A stretch of 64,000 nt of DNA from Theocolax elegans (taxonomy: Eukaryota; Arthropoda; Insecta; Hymenoptera; Cerocephalidae): assembly GCA_026168455.1 (NCBI GenBank), contig CM047426.1, positions 30,687,058-30,751,057 of the forward strand. The letters are read 5' to 3'. Numbering within the stretch: the first letter of the stretch is position 1; every line of letters starts with the position of its first letter. The notes under the pieces were generated by a model. The model was not told where the DNA came from, did no database searches, and worked only from the letters and a program-made list of their open reading frames with translations. This document shows positions 1 through 9,135 of the stretch, one piece after another. The translations under genes and the position numbers were made by a program.

Positions 1-790
1 AGAAGGTCCCCTTCATATACAATGTGGTATTGTCATACCTCTGGGGACAAACTTCAAAATATCCCGCGAGCCCGCGAGATACAGTTTGGTTGCCAAAGAA
101 AGCGTTAAGGATAGAGCCAATGTTCCTGTCCGTCACGTTACCTCCCAAGAGGTAAGGATCGAAACCAGAAACATCAACTGCGCTTACGCAGACGGAAGGG
201 TCAAGTACAATATCGTGCCTGACCATATAGCGGACGACGGGCACGTAGCCGCCGATTGTCATATTAATGGGGGGTTCGGCCACTACCCCGATTTGAAGGC
301 CTTGTCGAAGAGGAGAGCTACTAAATGTAACCCCATGATGGCCCGGAATATATTGGACACGTCCGTCCCCACGCCTAATCAAATTGTTTGAATTCTCAAA
401 GAATCCATTGTTGGCGTAGGGGCGGCCGGCTTTGGACTCGTATAAAGCGGGAAGGACTCTAACTGACTCGATGGTGTGGTCACCGAAGTGGGAAGGACCT
501 GCACCACCGCCCGCAACATCAGATGAGGTGGAGGCTGTTCTAGATCGAGTTCTGACCTGGCTGGCCTCAGCAGCCGATTTCTTGCCACGCCCAACACTAC
601 TCGGTTGAGGACGGCCCTTAACGTGGGCAGCCAAATCAACCTCGACAGGAGGAGGCGGAGGCATAGCGGTATCCATTGCTTGTGTCTGCAGTACCGCATC
701 TGCAGTAGGAACCATAGGCGTTGGGGCGGGCACAGCTGCCACGCCACCAGCCTGGAAAGCACCAGGTGCAACCTTCACTTTCTCGGCCAT
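1..790 (-). CDS. Partial ORF of unknown identity, virus-coat-like or gag-like, open at the left edge
   Basis: Read on the minus strand from the ATG at 790-788, the frame stays open for 263 codons and leaves the window without a stop, so the C-terminus is missing. Residues 1 to about 60 are rich in Ala, Pro and Val and include a run of five prolines near residue 44. Residues about 60-90 are basic and Ser/Arg-rich (GRGKKSAAEA, then RTRSRTAS). From about residue 100 the composition becomes that of a folded domain rich in Val, Ile, Gly and aromatic residues. A disordered basic arm followed by a beta-type domain is typical of RNA-virus coat proteins and also possible for a retroelement gag. I do not recognise the family and see no zinc knuckle or catalytic motif. 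The reading frame is much more GC-rich than the host sequence beyond 3027. An endogenous virus copy, a gag or a host gene all remain possible. That the frame is really coding is fairly likely; its function is unknown. Confidence 0.6.
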   Translation of the reverse strand, partial: MAEKVKVAPGAFQAGGVAAVPAPTPMVPTADAVLQTQAMDTAMPPPPPVEVDLAAHVKGRPQPSSVGRGKKSAAEASQVRTRSRTASTSSDVAGGGAGPSHFGDHTIESVRVLPALYESKAGRPYANNGFFENSNNLIRRGDGRVQYIPGHHGVTFSSSPLRQGLQIGVVAEPPINMTIGGYVPVVRYMVRHDIVLDPSVCVSAVDVSGFDPYLLGGNVTDRNIGSILNAFFGNQTVSRGLAGYFEVCPQRYDNTTLYMKGTF

Positions 791-960
791 AGCCGGGGAA
801 ACCCCACCTAAGAAAGGGTGGGGTACACAACTTCTCAAAGAACGACGAATTCAATTAGGTTGTGTTTCAAGATTCAATGAAGAATATTAATTTTATAAGA
901 ATATTTTAGAAACAAGAGAAGATTGACAAATGAATATAAACAAACACACACACTCGATGC
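791..960 (-). other. Leader of the partial ORF, with a stem-loop just before the start codon
   Basis: On the minus strand this lies directly upstream of the ATG at 790. A perfect 7-bp stem (CCCCACC / GGTGGGG, 802-823) ends 12 bases before the start codon. Farther upstream (860-950) the sequence becomes AT-rich and includes a CA-rich stretch at about 938-952. No TATA/initiator pair is evident. It could be the 5' UTR of the ORF. Confidence 0.35.
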
Positions 961-1494
961 AACCCCACGAAGCCCAGGCATCGATCAGGAGACTATTCCC
1001 CATCAACCCCTCACAAAGAGGGAAGCCGTTGTAGTCGTTAGGCATTTAGGAGTGTTTAAACTCCACTTAGCACGGGCTGTGGGCTACCACACCACGATTT
1101 TGGTAAGGAGAATCCGTAAGGAGACCGCGTTGATAGAGTGGGTTTTTCGCCCGCAGTTAAGCAGGCTACACCAGGCACCCGTAGCCGAGTGTTATCCTGG
1201 TCGTGTGTGCATACCACTGCAGAAGATCGCTAGAACCGGAACAATTTACTTGAGGCCCACAGAATGAGCTTGTTTGTTGGACAGCGATCTTTCTTGCAAC
1301 CAAGGCGAACCTTGGAGGTTTCCCCCGGTCCCTCACTAGAGGAGGGCGAGCTGGATGCCCCCCATCAAGATGGACGACACCCAGCCCATTCCCCCCGGTC
1401 TACTAAGCGGAAAATCACACATATAGACCGAGGAGAGGTGAATCTCCCCGTGAACGAAGAGATTTCTAATAACTATAATATATATAAATAATAA
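961..1494. other. GC-rich, hairpin-rich noncoding block between the partial ORF and the BEL/Pao fragment
   Basis: Short perfect stem-loops are packed here: 1007-1022 (CCCTC/GAGGG), 1049-1064 (GGAGT/ACTCC) and 1300-1315 (CCAAGG, four-base loop, CCTTGG). The two plus-strand reading frames in this block (923-1267 and 1264-1491) do not look like protein domains. The block could be a structured viral leader or the 3' UTR of an R1-type non-LTR element lying on the minus strand; its wording around 1020-1090 reminded me of such UTRs, but this is unverified. It ends in AT-rich sequence at about 1465-1494. Confidence 0.35.
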
Positions 1495-1701
1495 GGTATG
1501 GAGCACCTGAGCGGCTGTCAGGATCCCTGCAGCTCCTGCTATATTCAGGATCTTCTTAGATCCACCAAATCCGTACTGACGCGCTAAGGTTGCGCTAATG
1601 AGAGTGGCCTCTGAGCATGGATCTATTAAAGCTCGGATCCTCTTTTGGTGACGCTCCCCATGGCCTATATGGAGAAGAGCGCTAGGAAGGATCGTGGCTA
1701 G
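1495..1701 (-). pseudogene. BEL/Pao aspartic protease fragment, separated from gag by an in-frame TGA
   Basis: Continuing the gag frame past the TGA at 1702-1704 gives LATILPSALLHIGHGERH and then RALIDPCSEATLIS, the segment that carries the catalytic Asp of BEL/Pao retropepsins. In that family the active site normally reads D-x-G-S with the next residues S/A-x-F/L-I. Here it reads D-P-C-S, so the glycine is replaced by cysteine. Similarity continues weakly to about 1510, then stops in TA-rich sequence; the rest of the protease and all of pol are absent. The TGA may be a natural gag/pol boundary or a decay mutation; the lost glycine and the truncation favour decay. Confidence 0.7.
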
Positions 1702-3024
1702 TCAAGATGACGAGGGAAGAGTCTCAATGTCCGACGTGGTTCCGGTGCCCAAATCTTCTCTGGCGATCTTGGTTGGTATTCCGGATTGCATTGATTTTCC
1801 TGGACGTTTGAAAGCCGCATCGTGTAGGAGAGTGTGATGCAGTCCTCCGCAATCACGGCATGTAGAGTTGGATGGGCAACTGGCAACGACGTGAGAGCGT
1901 CCTAGGCAGTTGTAGCATAACTTGGCTTGACGGACTCGAGACTTCCTCTCGCGTAATGGATACTGCTTGAACACGGGGCATCGGGACACTTGGTGAGCAT
2001 TGCTACATACGGCACAGTTCGCATCCGACGACGATGTTGTGGCGTAAACTCGGACCTGACGGGCCTCTGAGATTCGCGATGGTCCGGTTGTTAAACGCTT
2101 GGTTTGTGGATGCTCCAAGGCATGAGCGGTGCGACATTGACGCTCGAGGAATTCGGCAAGCTGCTCATAGCTTGGATGACAACGGCGATTCTCTGCCGTC
2201 TCAACGTGCGACTCCAAGGCGTGTTCCCACGCGCGTCTGGTCTTGGGACCCATTGCATCAACGGCGCATGAGATCAGCCAGTCATCCCAACCATCCACGG
2301 GTCGATCTAGGGCGCGGAGCTGATCTCGGTGACGTCGCAGGTCATCCTGTAGGCGTTGAAGTCCGGCTGCCGACTCTTCTTTTAACGGTCGTAGGTTCTT
2401 AAGGGCCCGGATGTGGTCTTGAACCAGGAGGCGGCTGTTGTCATACCGAAGCTCAAGCGCTTGCCAAGCGGTTGCGTAGTTGGTGCTGGTGACCTGGAAG
2501 CTGTCCAACACTGATCGTGCCTCTCCCTTCATATGGCTCTTCAGATAGAACAGTTTCTCTACGTCGCTTAGTGATTGGTCATCGTGAATTAGTGATCGGA
2601 ACATATCGCGAAACGACTCCCATTGGTCCCGCTGGCCGTTGAATTCAGGCACTTCTATGCGAGGAAGACGAGCAGAGCCGCGACCTTGAGAGGGAAGCGC
2701 AGTATTGCTACCCATCGATCCCGATATTGAGGGATTTGATCCACTTGTGAGCTGGTTGCCGGCATCGAAGAGACGTCCCTGTGCCGTGACGAAGGCGCTT
2801 TCAATTCTGGAGTACGTACGGTTTGCAAGATAGGGGTCGTCCGCAGTCAAGGCAAATTGCATTAGCGAAACGTGGTTCGCTTGAAAGTCTTGCCAATAGC
2901 GATCCAACAGGCCAAGTCGGCTAGTGACAAGTCCAGGCGACCAAGATGTCGCGGGGGTCTCCGCGATAGTGGTCGCATTATCCTCGATGACTCGTGCCAG
3001 AGCCTCCTGGGCAATAAGCGCGTC
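1702..3024 (-). pseudogene. gag: BEL/Pao gag polyprotein, 5'-truncated
   Basis: The frame is open for about 440 codons on the minus strand but has no ATG at its 5' end, because the element is cut there. The central region, containing EFNGQRDQWESFRDMFRSLI and the following KLFYLKSHMKGEA, is the conserved DUF1759-type capsid region of BEL/Pao gags (established family knowledge). Near the C-terminus there are three Cys/His clusters: CAVCSNAHQVSRC, then CYNCLGRSHVVASC, which is a CX2CX4HX4C zinc knuckle, then CRDCGGLHH. These knuckles would bind the RNA genome. The frame stops with TGA at 1702-1704, exactly where gag should run into protease. Without promoter, start codon or LTR it should make no protein of its own. 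Confidence 0.85.
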
Positions 3025-3027
3025 TTA

Positions 3028-3227
3028 TTAATTTAAAATATATAAATCATTATATTAAAATCTCATCGTTTCGTCTCATTATATTAAAATCGTGTTCGTT
3101 GTCCGTCCGTCCGTCCGTCCAAAATTATTTTTCGAGAGAGAGTGGGTTAAGTGAGAGAGTGAGAGAGTGTGAGCGAGTGAGAGAGAGAGAGTGAGAGAGA
3201 GAGGGGAGAGAGGGGGGATAGGGGGGA
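3028..3227. repeat. Simple-sequence tract: GTCC repeats then GA-rich repeats
   Basis: AT-rich sequence after the retroelement break leads into five GTCC units (3101-3120) and an 80-base purine-rich tract of GAGAG/GTGAG units (about 3134-3227). Nothing coding is seen. Confidence 0.8.
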
Positions 3228-3580
3228 AGCAACCCCTACTTTAGGGGTGGAAATAAAGGGTGAAGTATAAAAAAAATAACAAATTTTGAAAATCATTTAC
3301 GGGGGGTTATTGACTACGCTGAATAAGAATATGGCCGTTATTTTTATCAGCAACCCCTACTTTAGGGGTGGAAATGAAGGGTGAATTATAAAAAAAATAA
3401 CAAATTTTGAAAATCATTTACGGGGGGTTATTGACTACGCTGAATAAGAATATGACCGTTATTTTTATCAGCAACCCCTAATTTAGGGGTGGAGATAAAG
3501 GATGAATTGTAAAAAGTAAAGAATATTGAAAATCATTTATGGGGGTTTTTGGTTCCGCTGAATGAGAATTTTATATTGTA
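3228..3580. repeat. Three-copy tandem repeat, period 121 bp
   Basis: Copies start with AGCAACCCCTA at 3228, 3349 and 3470, an exact 121-bp spacing. The first two copies are nearly identical; the third drifts after its first half and fades at about 3580. Each unit opens with a small stem, ACCCCTA / TAGGGGT. I take it for a minisatellite or a remnant of a dispersed repeat. Confidence 0.8.
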
Positions 3581-4036
3581 TATTTTAGTTATTTTTTATT
3601 TTCAGTTAGAATTAATTTAAAGTAGAGAGTTTAAATTATAGTAGTTTTAACTTATAGAAAATGATTTAGTTTTATTATTAAATACGTGTCCGTATGAAGG
3701 TGGACGTTGAAATGGTATACATGTACGTTGAAGATGGGCCAATGTTGTTGTTTTATTTTTAGCTTACATGATAATTTTAAGGAACTGAAGGTTGTTTATA
3801 TTGCAATTCGTCAATAATTTAATTTTAACCAATTGTAGTACAATATGAAATAAACGAATAGATATAAATGAATTGTAGTACATCGTCTCCAGAAAATGAC
3901 AAAGAAAGAAAGAAAGCAAGAGAATGTAGAAAATAATAGAGTATAAATTGTACAATTAATCCATTTGCTCTCTGTGTTTAACAGGGTTGAGACTGTCGTT
4001 ATTATTAAAGAATGATATTTTACATAATAACGATTA
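3581..4036. other. AT-rich sequence without a recognised feature
   Basis: No coding or repeat signal is seen apart from short homopolymers. The sequence just before 4037 may hold decayed upstream exon sequence of the RPA1-like fragment. Confidence 0.5.
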
Positions 4037-4037
4037 T

Positions 4038-4433
4038 TTTATTTATTTCGCTCGATAATTGGTAAGTTTATTTAACGGTAACATTATAAATATAAATTAT
4101 ATAAATTATAAACATATTTGTCTATGACATTTATTTTACAGATATTGCTGGAATTATAAAAGAAATAGACGATATTCAAATAATACAAACTAAGAAAGGT
4201 GCAAACTTAACAAAAAAAGAATTTAGAATATGCGATGAATTTGACAATTTAGTAAGTACTGTTTATATTTTGTTTATTAATTATTTACTTATGCGTAAAA
4301 AAATTAAAAATAAATGTTTTAGGTAACCATAGTTTGTTGGGGCGATTTTGCCAAACAGTTTATAAAAGAAAAAAATACTGTAATAGCAATAAAAGGAGCA
4401 AAAGTAAATGAGTATATGACAAAAAAAACTTAA
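4038..4433 (+). pseudogene. RPA1-like (replication protein A 70 kDa subunit) OB-fold fragment with two introns
   Basis: Three exon pieces join in frame across good splice sites. Piece 1 ends at 4061 (donor GTAAGT), piece 2 is 4142-4251 (preceded by TTTTACAG, followed by GTAAGT) and piece 3 is 4323-4433. The introns are 80 and 71 bp. The joined peptide includes SIIDIAGIIKEIDDIQ, then KKGANLTKKEFRICDEF, then VTIVCWGDFAKQF and TVIAIKGAKVNEY. This order and wording match DNA-binding domain B of RPA1 (D-[IV]-x-G-[IV]-x-K, then [LV]-W-G-x-x-A, then [IV]-A-[IV]-K-G-A-[RK]-V). RPA1 binds single-stranded DNA in replication and repair. After VNEY the conserved continuation is missing; MTKKT and a stop follow. 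An in-frame stop also lies about 10 codons before the first donor. Kept introns mean it arose by DNA duplication, not retroposition. It could be a decayed RPA1 copy or a diverged RPA1/MEIOB-like gene. Confidence 0.7.
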
Positions 4434-4694
4434 TAAAAGAGAGAAATATGCTTATAAGAGAGCTGCTACGCTTGGGTCTTCAGCTCCCTCTGCAAGTTGA
4501 AATGATCCTTAGTAAACCCAATACTCAAGCTTGTAAACTCGTTGCGCAATTTCTTAAAAATTGTAATAAATCAGTTTGATTGTATACATGCTATTAATCT
4601 GTAATAATTTTTGTACATTTGTATTTTTCAATAAAGCCAGCTGAATAAGTCTCCAATGAGACTTCAACGCTTATATTAAAAAAAAAAAAAAAAG
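4434..4694 (+). mobile_element. 3' end of a non-LTR retrotransposon with A tail
   Basis: A short frame (4448-4579, 43 codons) reads like the C-terminal tail found after the RNase H domain in I/Jockey-type elements: LRLGLQLPLQVEMILSKPN, then a stretch ending FLKNCNKSV. A noncoding stretch follows with AATAAA at 4630-4635 and a run of 17 A at 4678-4694. Order and spacing fit a heavily 5'-truncated insertion on the plus strand. It starts directly after the RPA1-like peptide is lost, so it may have interrupted that fragment. Target-site duplications are not evident. The family assignment is inferred from pattern only. Confidence 0.45.
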
Positions 4695-4865
4695 TTAAAG
4701 AAAAACCTCTAATGAAATAAAAACAAATTTTTACTAATATAATATAAAATTTAATTTTGGTTCTGAAATGTAACTACATTATTATTATGTACCCGACAAT
4801 GCTTTTCACATTTTACCTATGTAACTCAATGGAAACGTCACGCGTAGGGATGACTATATTACAAG
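4695..4865. other. AT-rich spacer
   Basis: No feature is recognised between the A tail and the hAT-like MITE. Confidence 0.5.
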
Positions 4866-5080
4866 CAGAGATGCTCATATCACGAATAACACAGACGCGA
4901 TTCATTTTAAATTCGGATGAATCGAACGTATGAATCATGTTTAAATTTTGTACGATATTTGTGTTTCTTAACAACATTATTTTTTTTACATAATTTGATT
5001 AATAAATAATATTATATAATAAGAGTGGAAATTTAAATTTGAATCGGCAACGATTTGTTACCGATTCGTAAGCAACTCTG
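4866..5080. mobile_element. Candidate hAT-like MITE, 215 bp
   Basis: The left end reads CAGAGATGCTCA and the right end, reverse-complemented, reads CAGAGTTGCTTA, agreeing at 10 of 12 positions. CAGAG-type ends are usual for hAT elements. The flanking octamers, ATTACAAG and ATTTGAAA, match at 5 of 8 positions, which could be an eroded 8-bp target duplication. A near-perfect internal stem lies next to the right end (5041-5067, GAATCGG/CCGATTC extended by AAC/GTT). There is no coding capacity. Confidence 0.45.
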
Positions 5081-5289
5081 ATTTGAAATAATGAAAATTT
5101 TAATATAAATATTTTAATTTTATTTATTTGTATACAATGTATGACGCTGCTCATGACTGTTCTATATTTTACTGTAATGCTTGCTTGAGTATCAATTTTT
5201 TAGATTGAAAATACATATTCCTATCTATTTGATTTTACAAAAAGCCGATATGTATTAAAGGCCTTCAAAGCTCAAGATAAGAAGTAAGT
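5081..5289. other. AT-rich spacer
   Basis: Nothing is recognised here. Confidence 0.5.
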
Positions 5290-5600
5290 ATTCATTAAAC
5301 GAGGAATAAGCGGACGGCGCATCAAGAGGTTTGGAGGTGAAAGATACGTTCCTCAAAGATGCTGGATATCCAGAATCTTGTTTACGACCCTCAGCTCTTA
5401 CCGTGATTCAACACCTTCGGGGCATTTTCATTTCAGATCGTGCGGTACCTCGGGCACATAGTTGTAATATGGAAAGTGCCGGGATTTACGAGCGATATTT
5501 CACGTAGCGAACTCTCTCGAACGAACCGACGTCGCAGAAGATGCTTGTATATCATACACAGTTCAAGGGCTCAACAACTGAGAAGATTTAAATGAATAAT
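5290..5600. other. GC-richer island, unassigned
   Basis: Complexity and CpG content rise compared with the flanks (for example around 5310-5330 and 5500-5540). No open frame of useful length and no splice-site pair was identified. It could be a conserved noncoding element. Confidence 0.35.
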
Positions 5601-6409
5601 AGCCGATTACTTCAAGATATATTTTTACACGTGCATCACTAAAAGTTATTTCATTTTTTTCTATCATTATTACGAATTTCTTTGCGTTACTTTCAATTTT
5701 TTTGATATTTCTGTAGACATACATATGAATGATTCTCTATCAGATCGAGAGACAAAAATATCTTTTATATAAATTCGAGAAAACCTTCGTTTACACATTT
5801 TGAATATTAGTGTAAATTTTTAAAGGTTGAAAATAAATAGGTTAAGGTATTCAGAGTAAAATCAGTTATTATGAGATTTTTTAAACTTCTTGTGTATTTT
5901 TATCGTTTTATCGAGATGCCAAGTTAGCATACGTACATTATACGAAAAATTACTGTACAGACTGTTTCTTAGATTAAAAAATTATATAATATATTATTTT
6001 ATTGATGATTACGATTGGTAAGATTTTGCACATAATATGGGTTAGTCCCAGTTGCAAGTAATATTTCTGTGGTTTCTTTCTGAGTTTGCTACTTTCTGAA
6101 CTATTACCTATTTAAGAATGGTTTTATATATTTATGTATTAAAAAGTCTATAATTTTTTATATAATTAATTTTTCAGGCTCAGTGATACTCTTGCAGTTT
6201 GTTATTAATAAACACGATCCATACCAGACGTTTTAAGTAATTGATTTATTGAATTAAACAGTTTCTTTCCACCGTAGAAACATAAATACGAAAAAACATT
6301 AGGTTATAAATATTAACTATAATATGTACGTTTTTAATAATATTTTTTTATAATTATTTTATAAGATTTTGTGTATGAGTGATAAATATGTATGTGTTAT
6401 CGGAGAGAA
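5601..6409. other. AT-rich sequence, nothing recognised
   Basis: There are homopolymer-rich stretches and scattered AATAAA-like motifs of no clear meaning. Confidence 0.5.
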
Positions 6410-6538
6410 GTTGGTTATAGTCGACTTAGGTTGGTACTTGAAAAGAGCGCTATCGAGCGTGAAAGGCGGCAGATTCATCGGGGTAGTCAAACGTGGCGGA
6501 CGCCTGTCAGAGCTCACGAGTGTGCGAATAATTATTAG
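6410..6538 (+). other. Candidate noncoding exon with splice donor
   Basis: A locally GC-rich, CpG-containing segment ends in TATTAG|GTAAGTAAA, a good splice donor (GT at 6539-6540). No long frame crosses it, so a 5' UTR exon or a regulatory element is more likely than a coding exon. No TATA/initiator pair was found upstream. One donor is weak evidence. Confidence 0.2.
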
Positions 6539-6540
6539 GT

Positions 6541-7850
6541 AAGTAAACGCGATTTTTCTCAGACAACGGCCGGATATTAAGATATTAGAATAAGATTCGA
6601 CACACTAAGTATCCCAGCGTACTGTAGTCGTACTGTAGACGTCTCCACGAGTGTATGTGCAAAGCGACTGTTTAATTTAATAAATGTTCTATTCTACTTC
6701 ATTTAAAAGGTTTATGTTAGTTCATTAAAAATCAAAATCGTTATGACTACGACTTAACTATATTTGTTTTAATAATTATACATTTGGTATTATATAAATA
6801 AAACTTAGAGAAATTAGCTGTCAAAACATTGATTACCAGTCAACGCAACTCCAATTTCGCTATCACGAAATACGATATGTAGTGTCAACGTACTCTATCC
6901 CTCCACTAAAACGGTGATTCTACCGGTTTGCTTGCAGACCGAGCTTGTAATTAAAACTACAGCCGCGAATGTCGCTCTAGGCTTCTTTGTTCTTCTTTGA
7001 CGTTAACGTTTGTCGAGTGACCATAAAAGTCGTATGTGAAAAAGAGGAAACGATCAGTTAAATGCAACCGCAGTAGAACAACGTCCGTTGACTCAAAGCG
7101 TTCGATGATATCGTGGTTCATCCAAATGAAGTGTACAAACGAACTAATAATATTTTTAAATAGTCGATAATATTTTAAGAAGTATACGGCTAACAAGGTT
7201 TTAATTGGAAATAGGATTAATGTTAAATGTATACGTACTCGATACTTTTAATCGATTCACAAATAACGTATTAATCAATACTTGGCGTAGTATATATAGT
7301 TTTCTGTAAGTAGAAAGCATATATTATAGTTTTCGAGCGAACTAAAATGTATTGATAATATCCGTTTACGTTTATAAAGAAGTACTCGGTGCACTCAAAT
7401 AGAGGAGCAAAAGTCACGCAAAATGTAATACTGTCGTACGGTTATTTAAGCCGTACTCGCTATTGTCATGAAACATGATTTATTCCTTTACATTCATCCA
7501 GGAAAATATTACATTTTTAAAGAATTTTGCGTCCAGAACAAAAGTAACATTAGCGTTATTATTATGAAGTTCGAGTATATTATCCACGTTAATCGAACGA
7601 ATAAGAACTACTTGTTTATAACTCACAAGCGCTATCGATCGTTAAACCAAATCAGGACAGTAAATCAATTATTCAAAATGCGCAAGCGAATTAAGATGCT
7701 TTCTACAGTGCAAGAGAACAATAATACAAGCAAGTACCCCTACATTTACCGTGTGCAGGTAAAAAAAGGGATTGTTGTTTATCAAACGTAGGTATCGATC
7801 GATCGAAGGGAAGACTCCGCGAACCACCGATATTCTTTTTTTTGTTGTAA
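6541..7850. other. AT-rich sequence with a modest island at 6890-7110
   Basis: No gene is recognised. Short open frames here (6957-7196 minus, 7468-7791 plus) show no domain wording and are low in complexity. Confidence 0.4.
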
Positions 7851-8270
7851 TATAAGGAGTACAAAGGGCCTCGTACCGTGAGCACAACTGTGTGCCAGGT
7901 ACGCCGAGTCGGCCGTGCATCGTGACGGGGAGAAGATGCACACTTCAGGGCTTTATATAAGGGTTGCTTTTTACCCCTTTTTTGCACTCTTTCTCTGCAT
8001 TCTTTGTCGGAGTATTGACTGGAGTGCTCCTGGTGCACTTGTACCGAACGACCCATAGAATTGAAATTGATCCTTTCTATGATTTATCGCTGATACGCGG
8101 CACCGCACGCTAGATTTCATTTTTCGATTTATTTTTATTTTTCGGTAAATCGCCACGGGCGCGTGATATATTTTGTAAATACCGCGATAAATTTAACCGG
8201 ACCTCTGATATTTCTGTTGATTTTGTTTTATTTTCTATCGCCACGGACGATCGATTCAAAGAAAATAAGT
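7851..8270. other. GC-rich island with a TATA-like motif
   Basis: CpG-containing sequence runs from about 7870 to 8110. It carries TATATAAG at about 7954 with a pyrimidine-rich stretch downstream. Overlapping minus-strand frames at 7669-8156 disagree in frame and carry no recognisable domain. It may be a promoter or enhancer. Confidence 0.3.
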
Positions 8271-9055
8271 CGAACTTCTGAATGGAAAAATACATAATAA
8301 TGTAGGAAAAAAGATAAAATTGTTTAATGCAAAATAATAGACATCGAGTAAATAGGCTATTAGTTTATTACAATACACCTCGCGTAAGATTAAGTTGTTT
8401 ACTTTTAACTAAAGAATGGAAGAATACGTTTAAGGGAGTGCATTAATCAACTTTAAAATAAATGCAATTGGAAAACCAATTTAAAGAGAAATTAATTGTT
8501 ATTCGAGAAACAAATCAAGTTTTATTGTATGAATTCTCCGATTTCAAGCCATTTTATTTGAAAGAAGGCTTACGTAATGAGCGTAACGAAGCGAAGGTTT
8601 GAAGTTCAAATTAACAGCGGAAAAAATAGAAGGAAACACAAAAACAAAGGAAGAAGCTTGGAAGCGAAGATTTACGTTATCGGATATCGTTTTCCGATTG
8701 GTCCAGCTTAACTCTCGATGTTGAAGGTAATGGAAGTTTGTCGGGTGGCTTCTCCCGCACGTTCAGCCCGCGGATTCGGACATTCAATCCCGTTCATGGT
8801 ATCGTCGTTACCTAGTTTACGATGTTTCCGGATTAGTGCAAAAAACTTATCGGTCGAAACAATACAATAATTTCATGTTCGGCTGCGAAACAATTCTAAC
8901 TCGATCCTAAAAATGGATCTAATTATTTAATGTTTCAAACAATGATATTAATATTGCGAAGATTCTATAAATTACATTTTCACCCTGACCATCTAAAAAT
9001 TCTACTTTATTAACCTCTATACGAAGGGAGTAAAATTGCATTTCATTCTTCAATG
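8271..9055. other. AT-rich sequence with a small GC patch at 8640-8840
   Basis: The patch at about 8740-8830 is CpG-containing and has no usable reading frame. Nothing else is recognised. Confidence 0.4.
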
Positions 9056-9135
9056 ATTTTATTCCCCGTAGACTCATTTTATTCCCCGTAGAGCCATTTT
9101 ATGCATTGTAGACTCACTTTATTCACCATAAACTT
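9056..9135. repeat. Four-copy tandem repeat, period 20 bp
   Basis: Four 20-bp units begin at 9056, 9076, 9096 and 9116. Units 1 and 2 differ at two adjacent positions near the end (GACTC against GAGCC); units 3 and 4 are more diverged. It is a short minisatellite. Confidence 0.75.

Larger units (their letters stand above)
1495..3027 (-). mobile_element. Truncated BEL/Pao LTR-retrotransposon fragment (gag plus part of protease)
   Basis: Minus-strand coding sequence covers most of gag and the start of the retropepsin domain of a BEL/Pao element, followed by a sharp switch to AT-rich host-like sequence at both ends. No LTR, primer-binding site, reverse transcriptase, RNase H or integrase is present. 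The 5' break lies inside the gag frame: in-frame stops occur at about 3026 and no ATG lies between there and the conserved region. The 3' break is at about 1495, where protease similarity dissolves into TA-rich sequence. It is a dead fragment. Confidence 0.8.

Noticed and set aside
923..1491. Two overlapping plus-strand frames left of the BEL/Pao fragment
   Set aside because: They overlap by a few bases like an operon, but the peptides show no domain and the DNA is a hairpin-rich noncoding block.
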